Below, one piece after another: positions 32,551 to 40,979 of a stretch of DNA of 64,000 nt. Each line of letters begins with the position of its first letter. Position 1 is the first letter of the stretch. The position numbers and the translations under genes were made by a program. The stretch lies in NCBI GenBank assembly GCA_021780225.1, contig JAJXZF010000021.1, forward strand, positions 1 through 64,000, read 5' to 3'. The notes below the pieces were generated by a model. That model searched no databases and had not been told where the DNA came from. It saw only the letters and a list, made by a program, of their open reading frames with translations. This stretch comes from Deltaproteobacteria bacterium. GTDB lineage: Bacteria > Desulfobacterota > Binatia > Binatales > Binataceae.

Positions 32551-33552
32551 ATGACAAATCAATTCACGATTTGCGTGGGCACGGTCGGAGCGGGGGTCTG
32601 GTTCAGTCCGGACTGCGGGGAACATTGGCGGCGCAGCAAGATGAAGCTGCCGTTTCACGCCGAACCGGGCGAGATTCAGATTCGCACGCTCGCCGTTTCG
32701 CCCCATAATCCTCATCATCTGCTGGCCGGTTCGGAGGCCGGCCTGTACCGCAGCGAGGACAACGGCGCGACCTGGGACCTCGTGCCGTCGCCGATGGACG
32801 GGATGCAGATTTGGTCGGCGGCGTGGCATCCGGCGGACCCCAACGCGATGCTGGCCGGAACCAAGCCGCCGGCGGTCTTCCATACCTCGAACCGCGGCGA
32901 AAGCTGGCGGCGGCTGGATCTTCCGATTGCGAAGGAATGCCTCGCCGGCGCGCCGAAGGTCACGAATATCCTGTTCGATCCGCGCAATCCGCGGACGATC
33001 TACGTCGGCGTCGAGATCGACGGCGTGTTTCGGAGCCGCGACGGCGGCGAGACTTGGGAGCATCTGCCGCCGCTCGGCGACCAGCCGCTCAACGGTGATA
33101 TTCACGGGCTGGCGATCGCGCCCGGTCCAAATCCGAAGCTGCTCGCGACCACGCCCGACGGTATCTGGAGCAGCCTTGACGAAGGGCGGAGCTGGTCGCT
33201 CCATCCGTTTCCGCGTTTCGCCGAACGCGACACGATCTCCTATTGCCGCGGCGTGGCGCTCAAACCCGACGACGCCAGCGTGATGTTCGTCGGCAACGGC
33301 GACTTTATTCCGGGCAAGCGCGGCGCGATCCAGCGGACGACCGATGGAGGCAAAACGTGGGCGGCGGCGCCGCTGCCGGTCGAACCGAACTCGGTGGTTT
33401 ACTGGCTGGCGACGAATCCGGCCGATCCGAATATCGTGGTGGCCAACAGCCTGCACGGCTACGTCTATCTGAGCACGGACGCGGGCGCCTCCTGGAGCAA
33501 AGTGCGGCGTGAGTTCGGCGAAATTCGCGCGATCGCCTGGGTTCCAAACTGA
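32551..33552 (+). CDS. BNR/Asp-box beta-propeller protein (sialidase-like fold)
   Basis: A 333-residue protein with at least five Asp-box units (S.D.G.TW-type): SPDCGEHW, SEDNGATW, SNRGESW, SRDGGETW, TTDGGKTW and STDAGASW. The repeats support a six- or seven-bladed propeller. No signal peptide is seen. Catalytic sialidase residues (Arg triad, Glu/Tyr) were not identified, so this may be a binding scaffold or a VPS10/glycosyl-hydrolase-like protein rather than an enzyme. It starts 40 bp after the deacylase, probably co-transcribed. Confidence 0.85.
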   Translation: MTNQFTICVGTVGAGVWFSPDCGEHWRRSKMKLPFHAEPGEIQIRTLAVSPHNPHHLLAGSEAGLYRSEDNGATWDLVPSPMDGMQIWSAAWHPADPNAMLAGTKPPAVFHTSNRGESWRRLDLPIAKECLAGAPKVTNILFDPRNPRTIYVGVEIDGVFRSRDGGETWEHLPPLGDQPLNGDIHGLAIAPGPNPKLLATTPDGIWSSLDEGRSWSLHPFPRFAERDTISYCRGVALKPDDASVMFVGNGDFIPGKRGAIQRTTDGGKTWAAAPLPVEPNSVVYWLATNPADPNIVVANSLHGYVYLSTDAGASWSKVRREFGEIRAIAWVPN

Positions 33553-33628
33553 TTCGGCGGCCGCGCGCCATCGCCGGCATCGTCGAGCCTCTCCCGCGCG
33601 GCCGCGCGCCGGGGTAATCTCGTCGGTG

Positions 33629-35044
33629 ATGGAACCTCAGGCGACCACCGCATACGTCGGCCAACTCTGGGACGAAGCGATCGTTCCAGAGTTGGTCGAA
33701 TATATCCGCATCCCGAATAAATCCGCGGCGTTCGATCCGGATTGGCGCGAACGCGGTCTAATCGATCGCGTGGCCGGGCGGTTTGAGGCGTGGGCGCGCC
33801 GCCAGCCGATTCCGGGCATGGCGGTCGAAGTGGTGCGGCTCGAAAAGCGTACTCCGCTGATTTTTATCGATATTCCGGGCGCCGGCGGCGATCCGATCCT
33901 GCTTTATGGCCATCTGGACAAACAGCCGGAGATGGCGGGATGGCGCGCCGGTCTCGACCCGTGGACGCCCGTTATCGAGGGCGATCGGCTCTACGGGCGC
34001 GGCGCCGCCGACGACGGCTATTCGATGTTCGCGGCGCTCGCCGCGATCGGCGCGCTGGCCGCGCAGAAGGTCCCGCATGCGCGATGCGTGCTGGTGATCG
34101 AGGCGTGCGAGGAGAGCGGCAGTTTCGACCTGCCCGCCTATATCGAGCATCTGGCGGCGCGCATCGGAAATCCGGGGCTGGTGATCGCGCTCGACTCCGG
34201 ATGCGGCAATTACGAACAATTGTGGTGCACGACTTCGCTGCGCGGATTGGCCGGCGGCACGCTGACGGTTGAAGTGCTGACCGAAGGCGTCCATTCGGGC
34301 GATGCGGGCGGCGTCGTGCCGTCGAGCTTCAGAGTGGCTCGGCAACTCCTCAGCCGAATCGAGGACGAGCGCACCGGCGCGATTCTGCTGCCGGAATTTC
34401 ACGCGAAAATTCCCGAAGCGCGGCTCGCGCAGGCGCGTGCGGCGGCGCAAGCGCTGGGGCCGGCGATGTACGAGCGGTTCCCTTTCATCGAGGGCGCCGG
34501 TCCGGTTACCCACGATGTGGCTGAGCTGATTCTCAATCGCACTTGGCGGCCCGCGCTCGAAATTGTCGGCGCCGACGGCCTGCCCGAAGCCGGCAACGCC
34601 GGCAACGTGCTGCGGCCGCGCACGGCGCTGAAGCTGTCGCTCCGCCTGCCGCCGGAAATCGACGCGAAGGCGGCGAGCGCCAGGCTCAAGGCGGCGCTCG
34701 AAAGCGATCCGCCGCACGGCGCCCGCGTCACCTTCAAGGGCAATTGGGCGGCTGGCGGATGGAATGCGCCGGCGATGGCCGGGTGGCTTGAGCGTTCGCT
34801 CGATGAGGCGTCACGAACCTTCTTCGGCCGGCCCGCGGCCTACATGGGCGAGGGCGGCACGATTCCGTTCATGGCGATGCTGGGGGAGCGGTTTCCGCAG
34901 GCCCAATTCTTCATCACCGGCGTACTGGGGCCTCATTCAAATGCTCATGGTCCCAACGAGTTTCTGCATATTCCGACCGGCAAGCGGCTGACCGCCTGCG
35001 TCGCCCGGGTGATTGCCGATCATTATCGCGCTCAGCGCGGATAA
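33629..35044 (+). CDS. M20 family metallopeptidase/deacylase
   Basis: A 471-residue di-zinc peptidase. The metal/catalytic elements are YGHLDKQP (His95, Asp97), LYGRGAADDGYSMFAAL (Asp128) and the catalytic Glu in EACEESGSFD, in the order of the ArgE/DapE/ACY1/CPG2 family, with the dimerisation domain in the middle. It likely removes an N-acyl group or cleaves small peptides, in step with the D-aminoacylase relative upstream. ATG 33629 is chosen because the upstream open frame is Arg-rich leader. Confidence 0.9.
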   Translation: MEPQATTAYVGQLWDEAIVPELVEYIRIPNKSAAFDPDWRERGLIDRVAGRFEAWARRQPIPGMAVEVVRLEKRTPLIFIDIPGAGGDPILLYGHLDKQPEMAGWRAGLDPWTPVIEGDRLYGRGAADDGYSMFAALAAIGALAAQKVPHARCVLVIEACEESGSFDLPAYIEHLAARIGNPGLVIALDSGCGNYEQLWCTTSLRGLAGGTLTVEVLTEGVHSGDAGGVVPSSFRVARQLLSRIEDERTGAILLPEFHAKIPEARLAQARAAAQALGPAMYERFPFIEGAGPVTHDVAELILNRTWRPALEIVGADGLPEAGNAGNVLRPRTALKLSLRLPPEIDAKAASARLKAALESDPPHGARVTFKGNWAAGGWNAPAMAGWLERSLDEASRTFFGRPAAYMGEGGTIPFMAMLGERFPQAQFFITGVLGPHSNAHGPNEFLHIPTGKRLTACVARVIADHYRAQRG

Positions 35045-35084
35045 GCGCGGTCGAGCTGCGGTCTGAGCGAACGGGTCGCGCCGG

Positions 35085-36185
35085 TCAGCGCCATTCGCGG
35101 CGCGCGACCTCGCCGATCAGCCGCAGCTTGGCCTGCTGCGCGGCGGCGTCGAGCGGATTGCCCTTGACGCCCGAAGCGAAGCCGCACTGGGTCGAAAGCG
35201 CGAGCTGTTCGTGCGGAAAATGGCGGGAGGCGTCGGCGATGCGCTGATGCAACTCGTCGGCGGTTTCGAGCCGCGGTTTCTTGGTCGAAACCAGTCCCAG
35301 CACGACGGTTTTGTCGCGCGGCACTTCGGCGAGCGGTTCGAAACCGCCCGAGCGGGCGTCGTCGTATTCCAGCAGCAGGGTCGAGTAACGCGTGGCGCCG
35401 CGAAAGACCGCGCGGGCGATCGAGTCGTAGCCGCCGGCGCTGAGCCAGCGGCCGTCATTGTTGCCGCGGCACAGATGAAGCCCGAAACGAACGCCCGCGG
35501 CGTCGGCGAGGCCGTTAAGCATCGCGACGCCTTCGCCCAGCACCCGCGCGGGGTCGATGCCGTTGCGATCGAAGACTTCCGAGCGGGCGGATGGGTCCAC
35601 CAGGATCGCAAGTTCGGGCGCATCGATCTGAATGTATTCGCATCCGAGGCGCGCAAGTTCGTGTATTTCCTCGCGAATAACTTCGGCGCCGTCGGCGAAA
35701 AGCTCGAACGGATCGCGATACACCGCACGCGATTCTTCGGGCGACCAGAACATGAAGAGCATCATCGGGCTTGGCAGGGTGACCTTGAACGGCGTTTTCG
35801 TGCGGGCGCGCGCGTAGGCGAATTCCTCGCCGACGAGCGAACGGCGGCGTCTTAAGCGGCCGGTCGCGGCGAGACCGAGCGAAAGCTGCTCGACCGAACC
35901 GGCGTCGGTGCGCCAGGGTTTCGTCAGTCCAGAGGTGCGCGTGAGTCCCTCGGTGGTCTCGACCAGCGATCCGAGGAAACTGAGCCGGCGCTGCTCGCCG
36001 TCATTGACGACATCGAGGCCGGCTTGTTCCTGAAGAGCGATCGCTTCATCGACGGCGCGATCTTCGATTCGCTTGAACTCGGCGGCGGAAATCTCGCCGC
36101 AGCGCATCCGGCGGCGCGCCTCCGTGAGCCATCCGGGACGCAGCATCGATCCAATCGGTTCGGCGCGAAACAGAGAATTTTTCAT
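35085..36185 (-). CDS. MetE C-terminal-domain-like methyltransferase (core, no folate domain)
   Basis: A 366-residue protein resembling only the zinc-binding C-terminal barrel of cobalamin-independent methionine synthase. The zinc ligands are all visible: HLCRGN (His, Cys), LLEYDDARSGG (Glu) and STQCGFAS (Cys). Such core-MetE proteins methylate homocysteine or other thiols from unusual methyl donors. ATG 36185 is preferred over 36197 because GGAG lies about 6 nt before it. It is one of two core-MetE genes here; the other is at 44383-45540. Confidence 0.85.
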   Translation of the reverse strand: MKNSLFRAEPIGSMLRPGWLTEARRRMRCGEISAAEFKRIEDRAVDEAIALQEQAGLDVVNDGEQRRLSFLGSLVETTEGLTRTSGLTKPWRTDAGSVEQLSLGLAATGRLRRRRSLVGEEFAYARARTKTPFKVTLPSPMMLFMFWSPEESRAVYRDPFELFADGAEVIREEIHELARLGCEYIQIDAPELAILVDPSARSEVFDRNGIDPARVLGEGVAMLNGLADAAGVRFGLHLCRGNNDGRWLSAGGYDSIARAVFRGATRYSTLLLEYDDARSGGFEPLAEVPRDKTVVLGLVSTKKPRLETADELHQRIADASRHFPHEQLALSTQCGFASGVKGNPLDAAAQQAKLRLIGEVARREWR

Positions 36186-36264
36186 CTGGCGCTCCATGCG
36201 CGCGGCCGGGCGTCGCGCGTGCGCGGCAGCATAGCAGAGAAAGCGAAGGCGGCGTTTGCGATCG

Positions 36265-36299
36265 AAAAAACGGGGCGTTCGCCGTTCGACGGACGCCCC
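36265..36299 (-). terminator. Rho-independent terminator of the zinc-ribbon gene
   Basis: On the minus strand GGGGCGT pairs with ACGCCCC around a 14-nt inner segment, followed by TTTTTT. It lies about 25 bp after the stop of the miniprotein at 36324. Confidence 0.8.
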
Positions 36300-36323
36300 G
36301 GAATCGAGATTGGATCGAACGGG

Positions 36324-36506
36324 TCAGTGCTTGGGTTCGATTCGTTTGCCGTACGAAACTTCGCCCTTGTCGACCCGCAGGCTAAAACCGCAATCGGGAT
36401 TGGTGCAGGCCCACGCTTTGAAAATGACCGAAGCGCCTTCCTGCCCGTAGTCGGAGAGCGGAATCAGCGTGCCGTTATTACACTTCTGGCACTTCGGCAG
36501 CTCCAT
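36324..36506 (-). CDS. Zinc-ribbon miniprotein
   Basis: A 60-residue protein with two knuckles, CQKCNNG near the N-terminus and CTNPDCG around the middle, giving a CxxC/CxxxxC four-cysteine zinc-binding pattern typical of zinc ribbons. AGGAGG lies about 7 nt before the ATG at 36506, supporting it over two GTG codons just upstream. A clean terminator follows. It looks like a stand-alone transcription unit. Function unknown; it could be a nucleic-acid or protein-binding adaptor. Confidence 0.8.
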   Translation of the reverse strand: MELPKCQKCNNGTLIPLSDYGQEGASVIFKAWACTNPDCGFSLRVDKGEVSYGKRIEPKH

Positions 36507-36665
36507 CACCACGCCTCCTTGGCCGATCGGCTATCGGCCCCGCTTGCAAACTATCTAACCGATTTTGCTAAATCAATGCGCGTTTCTTCGTCTCTTGGCG
36601 CGCGAAGTTTGCGAAAATAATGCAATATCTCCGCTCGGACGACGCTATCCGCGCCAGACCGATGG

Positions 36666-37064
36666 TCAGTCGGGATAGTTGACGATCTCGAGCTTGATAC
36701 CGTCAGGGTCGGTAAAGAAAACCGCATAGTATCCCGGCCGGTAATCGTATTCGCGCGGTGGATCGAGAATCCGGCCGCCGTGCGATGAAATCTCCCGCGC
36801 CAGTTCATCGATTTGGGCGCGGCGCGGAACTCGAAAGGCGATTTCACGCAGACCAATTCTGGTTTTGTCGAAATTTTCGTTCTGGTTGCGCGCCCGCATC
36901 ACCCAAAGACTGCCGCAATCTCCCCAAAAGCCGATCATCCGTTCCGGCTGGTCGAAATTTTCCACGTTTGGATAGCCCAGATTCGGCATCAGCCACGAAT
37001 AGAAACGAATGGCCGCATCGAAGTCGCCCGCATTGATCATCAAATGGTCGATTCCGCCGCGCAT
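36666..37064 (-). CDS. VOC/glyoxalase family protein
   Basis: A 132-residue vicinal oxygen chelate protein. It begins IDHLMINAGDFDAAIRFYSWLMPNL with the first metal His, and ends YAVFFTDPDGIKLEIVNYPD with the C-terminal metal Glu. Such proteins bind metal for dioxygenase, lyase or glyoxalase chemistry, or resistance functions. The reaction cannot be assigned. It lies between the zinc-ribbon gene and ubiE/menG on the same strand. Confidence 0.88.
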   Translation of the reverse strand: MRGGIDHLMINAGDFDAAIRFYSWLMPNLGYPNVENFDQPERMIGFWGDCGSLWVMRARNQNENFDKTRIGLREIAFRVPRRAQIDELAREISSHGGRILDPPREYDYRPGYYAVFFTDPDGIKLEIVNYPD

Positions 37065-37120
37065 TTGCCGTTCTCCTTCGGCGATCCCAGAATCGTACCG
37101 CGGCGAGCGTCAAGCAAGGA

Positions 37121-37876
37121 TCATGCGGGACGTATCGCTTTGCGGCCCAGATGAATCGCGACCGTGCCGAACCCGGCGACGCGAAAATTGGCCTCGGCGA
37201 AACCGGCCTCGCGCATCATCGCGGCGACCCGCTCGGCGTCGGGGTGGACGCTCAGGGACCGGAAGAGATAGCGGTAGGCGGCGTACTTGCGTCCGACGAC
37301 GATCCCGAGCAGCGGGACGGCCGAGGCGATATAGAGCGAAAACGCCCGGCGCATCGGCCCGCGCGGCGGAGTCAGATCGAGGCAGGCGAGCCGTCCGCCG
37401 GGCTTCAGCACCCGATGCAACTCGGCAAACGCCGCGCCGAGGTCCGCGACATTACGCAACATGAAGCCGTTGACGATGCAATCGAAGGTCGCGTCGGCGA
37501 AGGGCAGCGCCATCGCATCGCCGACGCCCAGGCGGAGGCTGCCGCCGGCATCGGTGGCGGCGAATTTGCGCTGCGCCGCGACGACCATCTCGGTGCAGAA
37601 ATCCATTCCGATCGTCAGGCGGGCGTCGGCTTGAATGAGCTCGCGCGCCAATTCGCCCGTTCCGGTCGCGATATCCAGCGCAACCCCGCCCGCCGGTTCG
37701 GCCATCGCGACAGTCTGACGCCGCCAACGCCGGTCCAGCCCGAGCGTCATGAGGGTGTTGATCGTGTCGTAGCGTGGCACGATACTGGCAAACATTTGAC
37801 GAATTCGTTCCGGTTTGGTGTCTCCGTGGAGATTCACAGAGGCGTCGGGAAGGCTATTTTGACCGGCTGCGCACAC
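37121..37876 (-). CDS. UbiE/MenG demethylmenaquinone/ubiquinone methyltransferase
   Basis: A 251-residue C-methyltransferase. The family signature is RYDTINTLMTLGLDRRWR. SAM motifs are ALDIATGTGELA, IGMDFC and NGFMLRNVADL. It methylates demethylmenaquinone or 2-octaprenyl-6-methoxy-benzoquinol in quinone synthesis; which quinone cannot be told from this window. The start at 37876 follows an AT-rich 389 bp region likely to hold the promoter. Confidence 0.9.
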   Translation of the reverse strand: MCAAGQNSLPDASVNLHGDTKPERIRQMFASIVPRYDTINTLMTLGLDRRWRRQTVAMAEPAGGVALDIATGTGELARELIQADARLTIGMDFCTEMVVAAQRKFAATDAGGSLRLGVGDAMALPFADATFDCIVNGFMLRNVADLGAAFAELHRVLKPGGRLACLDLTPPRGPMRRAFSLYIASAVPLLGIVVGRKYAAYRYLFRSLSVHPDAERVAAMMREAGFAEANFRVAGFGTVAIHLGRKAIRPA

Positions 37877-38265
37877 ATGGAGAATTATAGATGCGCCGCG
37901 GCGAATAGCAAAAAACCTGAGAATTCGTAATTATTGTCTAGCGACCAGCATGGGCCGACGGAAAACTAAATTATTGCGGCATTTGGGTGACAAAAGTTAA
38001 AATACGTGATACGGATCGCTTGATCCGCCAGATTTCGGAGTTCTCGCCGCTATCTTCTCAAGCCGATCCGCTGACGGGAGCAATATCGTCAATAATAAGC
38101 AAATATCGTCTTTAACGGGGGCAATTGGGATGTATTTGCGATATTTTGACCAAATTTCGCGGTAATATGAATATATTGGCATGTAATAACGTCACGTGTT
38201 GAGATATCTCGTGCGAAATGTGATGATTCCGTCAGAAATCACGTCCGGTTTGATGGAGATTGCCG
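37877..38265. other. AT-rich 389-bp intergenic region
   Basis: Markedly richer in A+T than the rest of the window, and without a credible gene. Features seen by eye: CGGATC-gctt-GATCCG stem near 38014-38029; ATATCGTC twice, about 23 bp apart near 38086 and 38104; the perfect palindrome GAGATATCTC near 38202; and GTGAT...ATCAC arms near 38219-38240. It separates ubiE/menG (minus) from two Cys-rich miniproteins (plus), so divergent promoters and an operator are expected. Confidence 0.5.
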
Positions 38266-38463
38266 ATGTTTGTTCATTTTGACCGGGACAGAAGCGAGAA
38301 GTGCGACAACTGCGGCGCGCTCGGCACGATCATGCATATGTCGATCGACCGATTTGACGCGACCTTCAATCTTTGCGTCGGATGTTTCGGCGCGCTCACC
38401 CGCGCTTTTCAAAATGCTTCGGCGAAGCTTAGAATCGAGCCGGTTGAATATCACGAGCCATAA
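38266..38463 (+). CDS. Zinc-finger-like miniprotein
   Basis: A 65-residue protein starting MFVHFDRDRSEKCDNCG and containing a second knuckle CVGCFG about 24 residues later, so a CxxC-x24-CxxC zinc-binding pattern. The C-terminal part is helical and rich in Ala and Glu. GGAG lies about 9 nt before the ATG. A TTG at 38260 in frame is less likely. It is not recognised as a known family. Confidence 0.65.
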   Translation: MFVHFDRDRSEKCDNCGALGTIMHMSIDRFDATFNLCVGCFGALTRAFQNASAKLRIEPVEYHEP

Positions 38464-38491
38464 TTGATGGCCGCGATGTACAGGCATTACG

Positions 38492-38746
38492 ATGGCGTTT
38501 CGATGGTTTCGCCGTCAAACCGGCGGCCGCGGGTGCAAGCACCTTGCGGTAATTCCAAATTCCCTGCGCGGCCGTAATCCAAGCTACTGGCCGGTGGGCG
38601 ACGGGCGTACTCACTTCGACGGATTGTGCGATTACTGCAAACGCGACGTCTGGCGCCACGCTCTGCTCAACGAAGATCCGCCCTGGCGATTGACCGAAGA
38701 TGAAGATTGCGGATGCGTGAAATTCAACGTCCGCTCTTCGCACTAG
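38492..38746 (+). CDS. Cys-rich small hypothetical protein
   Basis: An 84-residue protein with a basic start (MAFRWFRRQTGGRGC), then CDYCKRDVW and CGC further on. Five cysteines with a CxxC pair suggest metal binding. It is 28 bp after the previous miniprotein and is probably co-transcribed with it. No family is recognised. The start has no strong ribosome site and is tentative. Confidence 0.5.
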   Translation: MAFRWFRRQTGGRGCKHLAVIPNSLRGRNPSYWPVGDGRTHFDGLCDYCKRDVWRHALLNEDPPWRLTEDEDCGCVKFNVRSSH

Positions 38747-38839
38747 CATCAAGCTGTAATCCCCGCGCTGGCGCGCTCCTTGGCGCGTCTCGAATCGCTT
38801 CGCGATAGTTGTGACCGGCGCGAGCGGTCCGCCCGCGCC

Positions 38840-39528
38840 CTAGCGCCGCTCGAATTGCTTCGCCCCGTACAGGATTGAACGCGCCTTCTCGTCGAGCGGT
38901 TGCCGCGGCAGGTCCGCCATCACCGCCATCCCGCGCTTGACGGCCGCGCGCGCGCCGATCGCGTCGAGCCAGCGTTTCAGATGCGGCCGGCTTTCAACCT
39001 GCTCGGGTTCGCGGCGGATTCCCACCACCCACGGATAGCAGGCGATGTCGGCGCTCGAATAATCGCCGGCGAGAAATTCGGCTTCCGCCAGGCGGCGATC
39101 CATCACGTTGCACAAGCGGCGGGTTTCATTGGTATAGCGATCGATCGCGTAAGGAATTTTCTCCGGAGCGGCGCGCAGAAAATGTCCGCGCTGGCCGAAC
39201 ATCGATCCGACGTTCGCCATCTGGAACATCAGCCACTGGATTACGACGTAACGTCCGCGCGTGTCCGACGACATCAGCTTGCCGCTCTTTTCCGCCAGAT
39301 ACATCAGGATCGCGCCCGACTCGAAAATCGCGATCGGCGCGCCGCCGGGCCCGTCGGGATCGACGATCGCGGGCATCCGGTTGTTCGGGCTGATTTTGAG
39401 AAATTCCGCTTTGAACTGTTCGCCCTCCCGGATATTGACCGGAACGATTTTGTACGGCATCCCGGTTTCTTCCAGGAAAATCGTGATTTCTGTCCGTTCG
39501 GAGTCGGCCAGTAGTGGAGCTCGATCAT
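38840..39528 (-). pseudogene. Glutathione S-transferase (YfcG-like) with a frameshift near the start
   Basis: The expected N-terminus MIELHYWPTPNGQK is encoded from 39528, with GGGAGGAAG a few nt upstream, but it runs into a frame giving SRFSWKKPGC. In the next frame the family continues from ITIFLEETGMPYKIVP through SPNNRMPAIVDPDG to the end at 38840. A single A missing from a minus-strand AAAA run (AAA at 39487-39489) restores NGQKITIFLEETG exactly. The rest shows a full GST C-terminal domain. It may be a real frameshift, programmed shift or assembly error. Confidence 0.8.
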
Positions 39529-39734
39529 GACGCTTCCTCCCTCGCGCGATACCCCCAGCTTCGCCGCCCGCGCGCGCCCCCGTCAAGCGCCGCACAGGAG
39601 CGTTCAGGCTATCAATGATCGTGGCCTGCGCCACAACTTACCCGCATTCATAAGTAGAGTGGGTTGATGTTTTACCTCTGTGGGGCGGTGGAGCAAGGGG
39701 ACGGAGACAGTCCGCGACGCCGCGAAGGCATGGA

Positions 39735-39755
39735 TTCGCGGGTCAAGCCCGCGAA
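39735..39755. repeat. REP-like hairpin TTCGCGGG-tcaag-CCCGCGAA
   Basis: A perfect 8-bp inverted repeat around the TCAAG-type centre, similar in layout to the hairpins in the interspersed repeats at 3681 and 59741. It lies in a 560 bp non-coding gap between the frameshifted GST and the triple-repeat exported protein. Confidence 0.6.
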
Positions 39756-39879
39756 TGACGTTCCGGTGTTATGCGGTACACGGTCGGATCAAGCGAACCG
39801 CCCGCCAGTCAAGCGCGCGAATGACTAATCGGCGCAGGCCCAATTCGGCGTTCGGCCCGTCGGCGCGCACGGCTCCAAC

Positions 39880-39960
39880 TGTCATTCTGCGGCGCAGCCG
39901 AAGAATCCCAGGATTCTTCGCTTGGTCCTTCGCTTTGCTCAGGACAAGCTCGGAATGACA
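39880..39960. repeat. Palindromic MITE-like repeat unit (~80 bp)
   Basis: The ends are inverted (TGTCATTC / GAATGACA). The interior has a perfect 9-bp palindrome, GAAGAATCC-ca-GGATTCTTC, and a near-perfect CTTGGTCC...GGACAAG pair. TCATTCTG...GAATGACA elements of this general kind occur widely as short interspersed repeats in environmental bacterial genomes. Confidence 0.65.
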
Positions 39961-39975
39961 GGGGTCGGCGTGGAG

Positions 39976-39994
39976 GGCCGGATCAAGTCCGGCC
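39976..39994. repeat. REP-like hairpin GGCCGGA-tcaag-TCCGGCC
   Basis: A perfect 7-bp inverted repeat around TCAAG. The core GGATCAAGTCCGG is shared with the repeats at 3681-3870 and 59741-59948. It ends the three-element nest in the 39.6-40.1 kb gap. Confidence 0.6.
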
Positions 39995-40088
39995 ACGAGT
40001 GAGAAATAAAAAAGAACGAACCGTTCAGGCTCTGCGGCGGTAAATGATCAAGAGGTGTTTCCGCGCGACTCTCATGAATCAGCGTAAT

Positions 40089-40925
40089 TTAAGGCTGTTG
40101 TTTCGCTATGGGCGCGCTGTCCGCGAAGGGCGAATTGTGAACATCCGAGCCTGTCTCGCCGCTCGCCGACGCCGGCGAGATGGGCGCCTTCGAAACGGTT
40201 TCGTTCGCGGCGGCGACCGCTCGCTCGATTATCGGCCAGCACCGTTCGGTTCCTCCATAACCCATCGGCGGCGGCGTCACCCGCCTCTGATGGGCCGCCT
40301 GAAGGAGCCAGCGCGCGCATTCAGGGTCGGGCAGATGCACGGTTTCGCCGTCTATCACCACGTCGGTCGGCGGCGGCTCCGGCACTATTACCAGGATCGC
40401 TCTTTGTGATTTGACTGGCGGCTCATCGGCTTGAGCCCGCAGCGCCTTCTCCATCACCTTCCGACAGTAATCCGCGTCCTTCTGACTCGCCGGCAAAGGA
40501 AGTTCGTGTCTTTGGCGAAGGGCTTGCTCGATCAGTCTCTCGCATTCGAGATTCGGAGGAACCAGTAAAACGTCATTAATTGACCAGCCAGGCTCAAGCG
40601 GCCGGGTCCTCCCCTGAGGATTTCTTTGAAACCCCAACGCCTGCCGCATCATGCCCCGGCATCGCTCTGCCTCGCTCAAATCGTCGGGCACAGGAACTTC
40701 CCGATTTTCTTTGAGCGCGCGCTTAATCAAATGGCCGCATTCTTGGTTTGGCGGAAACAAGTAGACGCCGCCCACATCAATATGAGGCTTTAGTGGAGTC
40801 GTTAGGGGTCCACGAAAATTGGCTTTGACGACCACTCTCTGGCCGCTCCCGGCGAATAGACGTGCGGGCGTTAACGCGAGCACGACCGCCAATCCGCCGG
40901 CCATTCCGAAAAGGATTCTTGTCAT
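40089..40925 (-). CDS. Exported protein with three Cys-pair repeats, uncharacterised
   Basis: A 278-residue protein. A signal peptide (MTRILFGMAGGLAVVLALTP-ARLFA) is followed by three tandem copies of an approximately 45-residue unit at residues 52-97, 118-163 and 194-237. Each has a PP/DP-x-C start, an aliphatic A-L/A-A helix, a P.P turn and a second Cys. The Cys pairs are 63/89, 128/154 and 203/229, so all three have exactly 26-residue spacing, suggesting one disulfide per unit in the periplasm. The family is not recognised. GGAGG lies about 8 nt before the ATG. The last ~40 residues are Ser/Ala-rich. Confidence 0.8.
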   Translation of the reverse strand: MTRILFGMAGGLAVVLALTPARLFAGSGQRVVVKANFRGPLTTPLKPHIDVGGVYLFPPNQECGHLIKRALKENREVPVPDDLSEAERCRGMMRQALGFQRNPQGRTRPLEPGWSINDVLLVPPNLECERLIEQALRQRHELPLPASQKDADYCRKVMEKALRAQADEPPVKSQRAILVIVPEPPPTDVVIDGETVHLPDPECARWLLQAAHQRRVTPPPMGYGGTERCWPIIERAVAAANETVSKAPISPASASGETGSDVHNSPFADSAPIAKQQP

Positions 40926-40979
40926 GTTCCGGACCTCCGCTTTCGGCACGGGGAAACCGGCGTCGGACGGTGAAGCGAA

